Below, piece by piece: positions 23,927 to 31,524 of a stretch of DNA of 64,000 nucleotides (positions within the stretch are counted from its first letter, which is position 1; every line of letters starts with the position of its first letter). Source of the DNA: Anaerolineae bacterium (GTDB taxonomy: Bacteria > Chloroflexota > Anaerolineae > Aggregatilineales > Aggregatilineaceae). A program made the translations under genes and the position numbers. The notes beneath the pieces were generated by a model that had not been told where the DNA came from, ran no database searches, and was given only the letters and a program-made list of their open reading frames with translations. The DNA lies in the NCBI GenBank assembly GCA_018432315.1, contig JAHDLB010000001.1, positions 186,001 to 250,000 on the forward strand, given 5' to 3'.

Positions 23927-24874
23927 TCAGGCACGCCCGTGCCCCTGGCGATAGGGCAGTGTTACGTCGCGATAATAGGCCGCGCCATGCTCGTTCTGAG
24001 TGGTCCATGCGTTCAGGAAAGGCTCGGGCAGCTCAGGGATCCAGAACCGGTCCGGGATCGGCGGGCGGGGAGCATCCACACTGCTGGGCACGACGTCGGC
24101 CAGGACGAATCCCGCGCCATCTTCGCGCGCCATGCGGGCCAGGACGCTCCCGGTCGCATCCACGATCTGCGTTTCACCCATGTAAGGGCGCGTCTGGAGC
24201 AGGGTTTCCTCCGGCGGGCGGTAGGCGTCGAACGTGCCCGCATGTGAGGCGAAGACCAGCGGAACACCCAGCAGGCGCGCGAACGTTACCGGGGCCGCTT
24301 GCAGCAGTGCCAGATTCTGCGCGCGCAGCGGGTGATCGGGCGGCGCGCCCTCCGGAATTCCCCACCAGCAGGCTCCACTGACGACCATCCGCACACGCCC
24401 GACGAGACGGCGCGCCGTGCGCGTCCGGATCAGCTCCCAGCACAACGCCGCCCCGATCGGCCCGACCGGCGTCTCGATCAGGCCGTCGTCGCTGCCGCCC
24501 ACGTAGTAGCAGTTCTCCCACATGGTGGGCTGGTCCTTGTCGTGACAGCCGATGATGCCGTCCGGACCGGCGAGTACGAAGGTGTTGAAAATCTGCTCGC
24601 CGCGCTGGGCAAGGAACGATCCCCCAACCATGCCGCCGAACTCGCGGGCGAGGTCCAGCAGCAGGCGCGCGGGCGGCCCGTCGGCAGGCCGGGCCGCATC
24701 GAGCATGGACGGGTGGAATCCGATGCCGGAGGTGAAAAACTCGGGCAGGATCACCCAGTCGGCGCCTCCTTTGAAGGCACGACGCACGAGATGATCGACC
24801 TGTTCGAGGTTGGCGTCGACATCGCCAAACACGGCTTGCATCTGCACCGCAGCAGCACGAATCGTCTGGCTCAT
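23927..24874 (-). CDS. Carbon-nitrogen hydrolase (nitrilase superfamily)
   Basis: A 315-residue amidase/nitrilase-fold enzyme. The Glu-Lys-Cys catalytic triad is visible: E45 in VILPEFF, K113 in HDKDQP and C145 in GAALCWELIR. The start MSQTIRAAAVQMQ matches the first strand of the family, with GGAAAG upstream; the frame is open further 5' without a site. Substrate is unknown; no neighbour in the same operon points to one. It is divergent from msrA. Confidence 0.88.
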   Translation of the reverse strand: MSQTIRAAAVQMQAVFGDVDANLEQVDHLVRRAFKGGADWVILPEFFTSGIGFHPSMLDAARPADGPPARLLLDLAREFGGMVGGSFLAQRGEQIFNTFVLAGPDGIIGCHDKDQPTMWENCYYVGGSDDGLIETPVGPIGAALCWELIRTRTARRLVGRVRMVVSGACWWGIPEGAPPDHPLRAQNLALLQAAPVTFARLLGVPLVFASHAGTFDAYRPPEETLLQTRPYMGETQIVDATGSVLARMAREDGAGFVLADVVPSSVDAPRPPIPDRFWIPELPEPFLNAWTTQNEHGAAYYRDVTLPYRQGHGRA

Positions 24875-24998
24875 GGTCTTTCCATTCCGGCTCGTGGCCC
24901 TGGTTTTCGATCTGATCCCTATCTTAGCGCCGAACCGGGCGCAGTGCTTGACGTCCGGGCGATTCAGTTCGGCGCGACGCGGGGGCGTCACATCGCGC

Positions 24999-25028
24999 TT
25001 GGACTATCGCCCCGCGCCTTCGTATAAT
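24999..25028 (+). promoter_or_regulatory. Promoter of msrA
   Basis: TTGGAC (24999-25004), an 18-base spacer and TATAAT (25023-25028). The expected transcript start is only about 20-30 bases before the coding region. Confidence 0.7.
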
Positions 25029-25056
25029 CTCAGGGTCGACCCGTGTATGAGGAAGG

Positions 25057-25608
25057 ATGCAAGCCGTGGAAGTCGTGACGTTAGGCGGAGGGTGTTTCTG
25101 GTGTTTGGAGACGGTCTATGACCGGCTGAAGGGCGTGGAGGACGTCGTGTCCGGCTATGCCGGGGGGCACGTCCCGTCGCCGTCGTACCAGCAGGTGTGC
25201 ACCGGCACGACCGGGCACGCGGAGGTCGCGCAGATTACGTTCGACCCGGCGGTGATCACGTTCAGCGATATTCTGGACGTGTTCTTCACCATCCACGATC
25301 CGACCACGCTCAACCGCCAGGGCGCGGACGTGGGCACGCAGTACCGCTCGGCGATCTTCTACCACACCGGCGAGCAGCGCGTCATCGCCGAGGGGGCCAT
25401 CGCCGAACTCGACGCGGCGGGCGTGTGGGACGCGCCGATCGTCACCGAGGTGACGCCGCTGGACACGTTTTACCCGGCGGAGGACTATCACCAGGACTAC
25501 TACGTGCGCAACCCGGAACAGGGCTACTGCCGGATGGTGATCGCGCCCAAGGTCGCCAAGCTGCGCAAGCATTTTCTCGAACGGCTCAAAGACCCGGCCC
25601 AGGCTTGA
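25057..25608 (+). CDS. msrA: Peptide methionine sulfoxide reductase A
   Basis: A 183-residue cytoplasmic enzyme reducing methionine-S-sulfoxide in proteins. The catalytic Cys is C13 in GGGCFWCLE. YAGGHVPSPSYQQVCTGTTG, the HAEV segment and GTQYRSAIFYH are conserved substrate-site residues. GAGGAAGG lies immediately before the ATG at 25057. The GTG nine bases later (V-E-V-V-T-L) has better spacing and may be the real start. It is co-oriented with the flavin-barrel gene 39 bases downstream. Confidence 0.95.
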   Translation: MQAVEVVTLGGGCFWCLETVYDRLKGVEDVVSGYAGGHVPSPSYQQVCTGTTGHAEVAQITFDPAVITFSDILDVFFTIHDPTTLNRQGADVGTQYRSAIFYHTGEQRVIAEGAIAELDAAGVWDAPIVTEVTPLDTFYPAEDYHQDYYVRNPEQGYCRMVIAPKVAKLRKHFLERLKDPAQA

Positions 25609-25647
25609 GGATGTGAGAAGGGCTTGAGACTGCAAGGAGGTCGTACC

Positions 25648-26118
25648 ATGTCCACCGAACTGATTCGATCCCGCCCCGCGACGCAGAAGGACTACGGGAT
25701 CCCCGACGACGAGGCCGGCATGCTGACCTGGGACTGGGTGACGGACCGGCTGGCGGCGGCCCGGAATTACTGGGTGAGCTCGACCCGCCCGGACGGGCGC
25801 CCGCACGCGATGCCGACGTGGGCCGTGTGGGTGGATGGGACGCTGTATTTCGGCGGGGGACGCGAGACGCGCCGGGCGCGCAACATCGCGGCCAACCCGG
25901 CGGTTGTCGTCCACCTGGAGAGCGGCGACGAGGTCGTGATCCTCGAAGGCACGGTCGAGGAGGTCGCCGATCCGGCGCTGCAAGAGCGGATCGACGACGC
26001 GTACGAGGTCAAGTACGGGATCCGACACGGACCGACGGTGTGGGGCGTGCGCGTCGAGAAGGTCTTCGCCTGGAGCGAATTCCCCACCACGATGACGCGC
26101 TGGCACGTCGCGTCGTGA
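25648..26118 (+). CDS. FMN/F420-binding split-barrel (pyridoxamine 5'-phosphate oxidase-like) protein
   Basis: A 156-residue protein of the PNPOx-like split-barrel superfamily. WVSSTRPDGRPHAMPTWAVW and LYFGGGRETRRARNIAANP are the cofactor-binding strands, followed by VVVHLESGDEVVILEGTVE. Members reduce or oxidise small molecules with FMN or F420, but the exact reaction cannot be read here. AAGGAGG stands nine bases before the ATG at 25648. It may be co-transcribed with msrA. Confidence 0.82.
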   Translation: MSTELIRSRPATQKDYGIPDDEAGMLTWDWVTDRLAAARNYWVSSTRPDGRPHAMPTWAVWVDGTLYFGGGRETRRARNIAANPAVVVHLESGDEVVILEGTVEEVADPALQERIDDAYEVKYGIRHGPTVWGVRVEKVFAWSEFPTTMTRWHVAS

Positions 26119-26147
26119 CCGGCTGAGCGCTGTCGCCGGGGCGCGGC

Positions 26148-27017
26148 CTAGCTCGCCGCGCGCCGCTCGCGTTCGGACGTGAGCGCGGCCTCGGGCGGGC
26201 CGAATGGGTCGAGCGGCTCCGCCTGGTGGCCGTTACCGTTGGTCCGCCGGGGCAGGATGGCGCGCGCCGTGCGCCCGGCGTAGATCACGTCGATCGGCAT
26301 CTCGTAGGCGGCGGACAGGACGGGCTCGGTCAGGACGTGCTCCGGCGGCCCATCGGCCACGATGCGCCCGGCTTTCATCACGACGACCTGGCTGGCGTAC
26401 AACAGGGCGCTGTTCGGGTTGTGCGACGAGATCACGAAGGCGACGTTTTGCTCGGCCAGCGCGCACACCGTCTCCAGCACGTGATGCTGGTTGGCAGGGT
26501 CCAGGTGGGCGGTCGGCTCGTCGAGCAGCAGCACGTCCGTCTGTTGGGCCAGCCCGCGCGCGATCAGCGTGAGCTGGCGCTCGCCGCCGCTCAGCTCGGT
26601 GTACGACCGGTCGCGCAGCGCCGCCAGCCCGACCTGCTCGATGGCCGCGTCCACGATCTCGTAATCGCGGCGGCCCGGCGTGCCCAGGAAGCGCAGGTGC
26701 GGCGTGCGGCCCATCAGCACGACCTCGCGCACCGTATAGGCGAAGACCGGCGTGTGAATCTGCGGGACGAGGCCCAGCCGCTGGGCGCGCTTGTTGGCCG
26801 GGAAGCGGCTGATGTCGACGCCGTTGATCGCCACCGTGCCGCCGCCCGGCGGGCGAACGCCGCTCAGGATCTCGAGCAGGGTGGTCTTGCCACAGCCGTT
26901 ATGCCCCAGCAGGTACACCGTCGATCTGGGCGGCACCGCGAGGCTGACGTCGTGCAGCACAGGCTCGCCGGGCGTGTAGGCGTAGGAGATCGTCTCTGCG
27001 CGTAAAAGCGGGTTCAT
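26148..27017 (-). CDS. ABC transporter ATPase, FecE/BtuD/MolC type
   Basis: A 289-residue ATPase of a type II importer. Walker A is GHNGCGKTT, the signature LSGGERQ, Walker B VLLLDEPTAHLD and the H-loop SSHNPN. The C-terminal 40 residues form a low-complexity Pro/Glu-rich tail. The ATG at 27017 overlaps the permease stop as ATGA; another ATG six bases upstream is possible. It is the last gene of a three-gene operon with a BtuC-type permease and a binding protein under a riboswitch-like leader. The system is probably for molybdate/tungstate by that leader; iron chelates or cobalamin remain alternatives. Confidence 0.88.
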   Translation of the reverse strand: MNPLLRAETISYAYTPGEPVLHDVSLAVPPRSTVYLLGHNGCGKTTLLEILSGVRPPGGGTVAINGVDISRFPANKRAQRLGLVPQIHTPVFAYTVREVVLMGRTPHLRFLGTPGRRDYEIVDAAIEQVGLAALRDRSYTELSGGERQLTLIARGLAQQTDVLLLDEPTAHLDPANQHHVLETVCALAEQNVAFVISSHNPNSALLYASQVVVMKAGRIVADGPPEHVLTEPVLSAAYEMPIDVIYAGRTARAILPRRTNGNGHQAEPLDPFGPPEAALTSERERRAAS

Positions 27018-28075
27018 CGCCATCCTGTCTTGTTCACTCTCAGAATAACCAGCAGCAAGGGCACCCCGACCACGCCGGTGAACACGCCGAGCGGCACTTC
27101 CGCCGGGAGCAGGGTGCGCGACATGGTATCGATCAACAGCAGGAACACCGCGCCGAGCGCCATCGTCGACGGGACCAGCCGCTGGTGATCCGGCCCGACC
27201 AATGTCCGCGCGGCGTGGGGGATCACCAGCCCGACCCAGCCAATCACGCCCCCGACCGATACGGCCATCGCCGTCATCAGCGTGCTGCACACGATGATCA
27301 TCAGCTTGAGGCGGGTCGGGTTCAGGCCCAGGGCCAGCGCCTCGTTGTCGCCCATCGACAGCACGTTGAGCCGCCAGCGCACGCCCCACAGGAAGATCAT
27401 CCCCCCGAACGAGATCGCCGCCAGCATGGGGATGTCGCCGCGGGTGACGTCCGTCAGGCCGCCCATCAGCCAGTAGGTGATGGCGGGCAGCGTGTCCAGC
27501 GGGTCGGCCACGTACTTGAGCAGCGACGTCAGCGAGGCGAAGAACGACCCGACCAGGATGCCGACCAGCGTCAGCACCAGCAGCGGCGCGGTGTGGTACA
27601 GGCGGCTGGTGAAGTAGGACAGCATCACCGCCACCAGCCCGAAGACGAAGGCCAGCATCTGTACCTCGAACGACGAGCGGAGCAGCAGCAGTGCCAGCGC
27701 CGCGCCGAAGCCCGCGCCCGACGTCACGCCCAGGATGTTGGAATCGACCAGGGGATTGCGGAAAATCCCCTGGAAGGCAGTTCCCGTGACGGCCAGGTTA
27801 GCGCCGATCAACATCGCGGCGACGATGCGCGGCAGGCGAATGCGCGTCACGATGTTGTAGGCCAGGTCCGGCTGGGTACCGGTGTTCTCGCCGACGGTCG
27901 CGTAATCGACCAGGGCGCGCACGACGTCCTCGGTGGGGATCGCGTAGCGGCCCAGGCCGATGGTGTAGATCGCCAGCGGGACGGGCAGCAGCAAAATCAG
28001 CCAGAAGAGGGCCGACTGGCGGCGCTCGGCGGTCGCCCAGATGCCGGGCAGCCGGCGGTTCAGCGTACGGATCAC
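27014..28075 (-). CDS. ABC transporter permease, FecCD/BtuC/MolB type
   Basis: A 353-residue permease with about ten helices. Family landmarks are RLPRIVAAMLIGANLAVTGT, GIFRNPLVDSNILGVTSGAG, GALALGLNP-like EALALGLNPTR and GWVGLVIPHAAR. The GTG at 28075 overlaps the binding-protein stop (GTGA) and has AGGAA eight bases upstream; a TTG six bases earlier is too close to that site. It works with the ATPase at 26148. Confidence 0.9.
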   Translation of the reverse strand: MIRTLNRRLPGIWATAERRQSALFWLILLLPVPLAIYTIGLGRYAIPTEDVVRALVDYATVGENTGTQPDLAYNIVTRIRLPRIVAAMLIGANLAVTGTAFQGIFRNPLVDSNILGVTSGAGFGAALALLLLRSSFEVQMLAFVFGLVAVMLSYFTSRLYHTAPLLVLTLVGILVGSFFASLTSLLKYVADPLDTLPAITYWLMGGLTDVTRGDIPMLAAISFGGMIFLWGVRWRLNVLSMGDNEALALGLNPTRLKLMIIVCSTLMTAMAVSVGGVIGWVGLVIPHAARTLVGPDHQRLVPSTMALGAVFLLLIDTMSRTLLPAEVPLGVFTGVVGVPLLLVILRVNKTGWR

Positions 28076-29475
28076 TGGCAAAGTTCCTGAGCTTCGTCCT
28101 CGGACATCGCGTAATCGTAGAACAGGTTATAGAACGTGATCGCCTCAGACGCACAGTCGAGCGCGACCTGGTCCGGGTAGAGCGTTTCGGCCATCCAGAT
28201 AATGCCGAGAATCGAGTCCGGGACCGGCGTGTCCCACGGGGCGGCCAGCTTGGGCAGCCCGTACACCCGGCCCGCCTCCACCGCCGGAATGATGGCCCAC
28301 TCTGCCGATTCGGTGAAGGCTTCGCGGTTGGCGCCGCCGTAGGGCGGGTAGAAGATCGCGTCCGGATTCCAGATGGCGACCTGTTCCAGGTTGACGTCGT
28401 TCCAGAAACCGCTCAGCTCGGCGCTCACCGACTCGCCGCCCGCCGCCTCGACCATCGTCGTCTGGTACATCGCGCCGCTGGCCACGCGCAGCGGGTCGGT
28501 GCCGGTGAACAGCACGCGGGTGCGCGGCTCGATGGGCTGCGTCTGGGCCAGAATCTCGGCCAGCGTGTCGTCGTAATAGGCGTTGAACAGCGCCGCGCGG
28601 TGGGCTGCGTCCGGCCCCAGGGCCGCGCCGAGCAGCGTCATGGCGCCCTTCAGCAGCTCCGGCGATTCGCCCTCGAAGCGGATCACGGGCAGGCCCAGCT
28701 CGCCGGCGGCATTCAGCCAGTCGGTGCGCGCGCTCGTCAGCAGCAGATCGGGCTGGAGCGCGGCCAGTTCTTCGATGTTGGCTTCCTGCTGGTTGAGCGT
28801 CGAGACGGCATTCATCACCGTGTCGAAGTTGGGATCGAGGCGGCGCATGGCTTCCGCGCCAACCGGGTCGCGCGCCCCCAGGTAGCCGGCGGCGACCAGC
28901 CGGTCGCCCGCGCCGACGCTATAGACGTAGTACGTGGCGACGCTGTACGGCGAGGCGATGCGCCGCACCGGCTGCGGCACGCTGACCGTCGCGCCGGTCT
29001 GGTCCACCACCTCGACCATGGCGGGCAGCAGGCCCAGGTCGATCGCGATCTGCTGGCCGTCCGGCCCGGTCATGAAGGCTGCCAGCGCCCCGGCGGCCTC
29101 GTCGAGCGGATCCATCGCGCCGCCGCACGAATTGGAGGCGACGACCCGCGCGCCGAGATCGGGCAGCAGCATGTAAGCGCGGCTGACGAACCCGCACTCG
29201 AACGCGATCGCGGGCTCGGTTTTGACGTCATCCAGGATGAGGACGTTCGCTTCGGCGGCGCGGTCCAGCACGGCGTCGCTGGTGGGCGCGTATTCGACCG
29301 TCACGCTCACGCCGCCGGCTTCGGCGAACGCCGCCGCCCACGCCTCGACCGGCGCCTGGGCGGATTCCAGCGCCAGCACCCGCAGGCTCTCGCCGGATTG
29401 GGCATGGATCGCCGGGGCGGTCCCGCCCACCAACAGGATCACCAGGACAGCCCACACTCCGATACGTTTCAACAT
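28072..29475 (-). CDS. Chimeric substrate-binding protein: ModA-like segment fused to a BtuF/MolA-type domain
   Basis: A 467-residue secreted protein with a Sec signal cleaved near IHA-QSG (residue 25). Residues about 30-150 resemble a shortened ModA-type oxyanion-binding protein: LRVLALESAQAPVEAWAAAF at the start and AAFMTGPDGQQIAIDLGLLP at the end. Residues about 153-467 are a helical-backbone (BtuF/FecB/MolA) domain: VSVPQPVRRIASPYSVATYY, EELAALQPDLLL and NPDAIFYPP. The usual BtuF length is about 300. The ATG at 29475 gives the signal peptide. It is the first gene after the riboswitch-like leader. Confidence 0.82.
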   Translation of the reverse strand: MLKRIGVWAVLVILLVGGTAPAIHAQSGESLRVLALESAQAPVEAWAAAFAEAGGVSVTVEYAPTSDAVLDRAAEANVLILDDVKTEPAIAFECGFVSRAYMLLPDLGARVVASNSCGGAMDPLDEAAGALAAFMTGPDGQQIAIDLGLLPAMVEVVDQTGATVSVPQPVRRIASPYSVATYYVYSVGAGDRLVAAGYLGARDPVGAEAMRRLDPNFDTVMNAVSTLNQQEANIEELAALQPDLLLTSARTDWLNAAGELGLPVIRFEGESPELLKGAMTLLGAALGPDAAHRAALFNAYYDDTLAEILAQTQPIEPRTRVLFTGTDPLRVASGAMYQTTMVEAAGGESVSAELSGFWNDVNLEQVAIWNPDAIFYPPYGGANREAFTESAEWAIIPAVEAGRVYGLPKLAAPWDTPVPDSILGIIWMAETLYPDQVALDCASEAITFYNLFYDYAMSEDEAQELCQ

Positions 29476-29563
29476 TCGATCACATCCTTCCTCAGAGGAA
29501 CGCTCCGACCGGGTCGGAGGCAAGCGCACGATCTCGCCCGCGCCGGAAGCCCAATCCAGCCCA

Positions 29564-29597
29564 TAAAACAAATGTCGCCAGCGGAGAACTGGCGACA
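29564..29597 (-). terminator. Intrinsic terminator in the leader of the oxyanion-type importer
   Basis: Minus-strand TGTCGCCAG (29597-29589), loop TTCTCCG and CTGGCGACA (29581-29573), followed by TTTGTTTT. It lies about 90 bases before the first start codon, after the riboswitch-like region. The loop sequence TTCTCC (29588-29583) is complementary to GGAGAA in the leader (29633-29628), a ready antiterminator pairing. Confidence 0.8.
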
Positions 29598-29619
29598 CCA
29601 TACAGGCATAGTTGTGTCG

Positions 29620-29790
29620 GGCACAGGTTCTCCTTTCCAAGTCCACCCCGGCGGGCCGGGGTTTCGGGAGGCCGCGGCGTTTCCACGCGCGACCCTGTTC
29701 CTGCCTCGGCAGGAACTCCTCACCGCTGGGTGAGGCGGCGGCACGCCATGACCCTGTTGGGGTTTTAGGCCATACCGCTCGGAGAAAGAT
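29620..29790 (-). ncRNA. Structured leader resembling a molybdenum-cofactor (Moco) riboswitch
   Basis: A leader of about 170 bases rich in helices: CCTCACC/GGTGAGG, GTTCCTGC/GCAGGAAC, GCGT-GGAA-ACGC with a GNRA-type tetraloop, and CCCCGG/CCGGGG. It starts with CTCCGAGCGGTATGGCC and later has GGCCTCCCGAAACC, which resemble, from memory, conserved blocks of the Moco RNA motif. It precedes an intrinsic terminator and a MolBCA-like importer, which fits the known gene association. The assignment was not tested by covariance search; a different riboswitch class or an unrecognised one is possible. Confidence 0.55.
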
Positions 29791-29858
29791 TGATTATGCT
29801 ATTGTACCCGCTTTCGGGCCGGTCGCTAAGGGCTGCCGGTCCGGCGGCGTGACTGTGA

Positions 29859-29887
29859 ATTTTAGCACAACTCGCGCCCGACTTCAA
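29859..29887 (-). promoter_or_regulatory. Promoter of the riboswitch-importer operon
   Basis: Minus-strand TTGAAG (29887-29882), a 17-base spacer and TAAAAT (29864-29859). The transcript would start about 60 bases before the structured leader. A second candidate, the TACAAT box at 29806-29801, lies closer to the leader. Confidence 0.6.
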
Positions 29888-29908
29888 AAAGGACGCGGGG
29901 TGGGCGGG

Positions 29909-30406
29909 TTATTCCTCGTAATCGGCCCGGTCCCCGATCCACCAGCGCCACTTGCCGGGCACGCTCTTGTTCCGCGCCTTGATGAAGAGGTGGGCCTTGG
30001 CGTAGAAGATCAGCAGCGCCTCGCGGTAGACGTGGAAATTCTGGGCTGCGCTTGGGGCAAAGCCATAGCCCCGGTCGATGGTCTTCTGCAAGTCGTCCTC
30101 GGCCAGCCCTTCGAGCACGGCGTTAAGCTCCCGGTCGAGCGCCTCGTACCACGCGGACAGGCTCGCTACGCTGGTGGCGACCGACGGATCGGCGTGGCGG
30201 TACTGGTAGTCCTGCTTGAAGTGCTTGAACCCGTCGATGTAGGACTGCTGGAACTCGCCCATTTCCTGGCAGAGCGCGCCGAGGGTGACGTTGTTGCCGG
30301 GCAGCTTGTAGGCCAGATCGTCATCGGCCAGCACGGAGAGCATATCGCGCCGCAGCTCCTGGGTAGAGCGGAACAGGTCGCCGTGTTGTTGCATGAGGCT
30401 GTTCAT
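29909..30406 (-). CDS. DinB-superfamily-like helical protein
   Basis: A 165-residue protein that looks like a DinB-type helical bundle: MGEFQQSYIDGFKHFKQDY in the second helix region and FHVYREALLIFYAKAHLFIKA near the end. The first metal-ligand His of the classical family is not obvious, so metal binding is uncertain. GGAGG precedes the ATG at 30406 with good spacing. It is monocistronic, convergent with nothing, and divergent from the small membrane-protein gene. Function is unknown. Confidence 0.7.
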   Translation of the reverse strand: MNSLMQQHGDLFRSTQELRRDMLSVLADDDLAYKLPGNNVTLGALCQEMGEFQQSYIDGFKHFKQDYQYRHADPSVATSVASLSAWYEALDRELNAVLEGLAEDDLQKTIDRGYGFAPSAAQNFHVYREALLIFYAKAHLFIKARNKSVPGKWRWWIGDRADYEE

Positions 30407-30576
30407 CGGGTTTCCTCCTGGGACAGAGAACGAATGTTCGATTCCAAAGTATACCACCTTTTCGATGCGCGTCCAGCACCCCGTTGGCGACCGGACAGGC
30501 AGTGGCAAGCGGGCCGACCGGTTTTATGCTATCCTGTCTGGGTACGCGTCTGGAGGACAAGGGGGCACCGCCGGTG

Positions 30577-30912
30577 ATGTCGGAACGCAGGGACCGGATT
30601 CGATTGGCGACCAGGCCGATCATACGCGTGTTCGTGGTGGTGTTGGCGGTTTTTGGCCTGATCTCGTTCTTCTGGATCGGCCAGGGCCACGTGGAGAATT
30701 TCTTCCAGGGGCTCGGCTTTCAGTTGATCGGCGCGGGGATCATCTACGGCACCCTGGAGCTGTGGGTCAAGGCGGCGATCATCTCCATCGAGCGGCGCGA
30801 GGCGGTGCGCGAAGAGGAAGAGGGCATCGAGAGCTTTTCGTTCTCCGAGGCGCCGCTGTGGATGCGCCAGCTCGACGTCCGGCGCGAGGCCCGGCACGCC
30901 CGCCGGCGCTAG
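30577..30912 (+). CDS. Small membrane protein of unknown function
   Basis: A 111-residue protein with two predicted membrane helices (about VFVVVLAVFGLISFFWI and LGFQLIGAGIIYGTLELWV) and a charged, Arg/Glu-rich C-terminal cytoplasmic tail. No family was recognised. The ATG at 30577 is preceded by an AAGGGGG stretch. Its stop is 61 bases before the nuclease lipoprotein gene, so the two may share a transcript. Confidence 0.6.
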   Translation: MSERRDRIRLATRPIIRVFVVVLAVFGLISFFWIGQGHVENFFQGLGFQLIGAGIIYGTLELWVKAAIISIERREAVREEEEGIESFSFSEAPLWMRQLDVRREARHARRR

Positions 30913-30973
30913 CATGAGGCGAGCGCGGTTCGGCAGCCGGTGGACACAATCTCACACAATCTCAAGGAGCAGC

Positions 30974-31501
30974 ATGAAACGGTCTTGGTCGAAAATAGGC
31001 GCGCTGGCGCTGGCGTGGGGGCTGGCCCTGGTCGTGTTGGGCGGGTGCACCGAATGGTTTGAGGACGATCCGGGCCCCGAGCCAACCGCGATCCCCAGCC
31101 CGGCGGCGGGCGACGAAACCGGGCGCGTGACGCGCGTGATCGATGGCGACACGATCGACGTGCGCATCGGGACCGAGATTTACCGCGTGCGGTACGTAGG
31201 CGTCAACACGCCGGAGCGCGACGAGCCGTGCTACGACGACGCGACCGCGGCCAACGCCGCGCTGGTCGACGACCAGGTCGTGACGCTGGTCCGCGACGTG
31301 AGCAACACTGACCGCTACGGGCGCCTGCTGCGCTACGTCTACGTGGGCGAGGTGTTCGTGAATGCCGAGTTGGTGGCGGGCGGCTTTGCCGAGGCGGGTT
31401 ATTATCCCCCGGATACGGCTTTTACCCAGCTATTCGAGGACCTCGAAGCGGCGGCCCGGCGCGACCAGATCGGCTGTCACCCGACCGGCGTGTTCCGTTA
31501 G
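30974..31501 (+). CDS. Lipoprotein with staphylococcal-nuclease-like domain
   Basis: A 175-residue secreted lipoprotein. The lipobox LGGC places the lipidated Cys at residue 25. The SNase domain follows an acidic/Pro-rich linker: RVTRVIDGDTIDVRIG, VRYVGVNTPERDEP and DRYGRLLRYVYV hold the calcium ligands and the Arg/Glu catalytic residues. It probably degrades extracellular nucleic acid at the cell surface. AAGGAG stands four bases before the ATG at 30974; an upstream in-frame start would not give a signal peptide. Confidence 0.9.
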   Translation: MKRSWSKIGALALAWGLALVVLGGCTEWFEDDPGPEPTAIPSPAAGDETGRVTRVIDGDTIDVRIGTEIYRVRYVGVNTPERDEPCYDDATAANAALVDDQVVTLVRDVSNTDRYGRLLRYVYVGEVFVNAELVAGGFAEAGYYPPDTAFTQLFEDLEAAARRDQIGCHPTGVFR

Positions 31502-31524
31502 CCCGCGCTCCGGTTGGCTCCCGC

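Noticed and set aside
26119-26147. An intrinsic terminator between the convergent flavin-barrel and ABC ATPase genes
   Set aside because: The 29-base gap is GC-rich but has no stable perfect stem or T-run.
29620-29790. Cobalamin riboswitch in front of the BtuCD-like importer
   Set aside because: No B12-box-like GCCACTG sequence or the usual upstream core was found; the CTCCGAGC and CCTCCCGAAACC blocks fit the Moco motif better. Not excluded until a covariance search is run.
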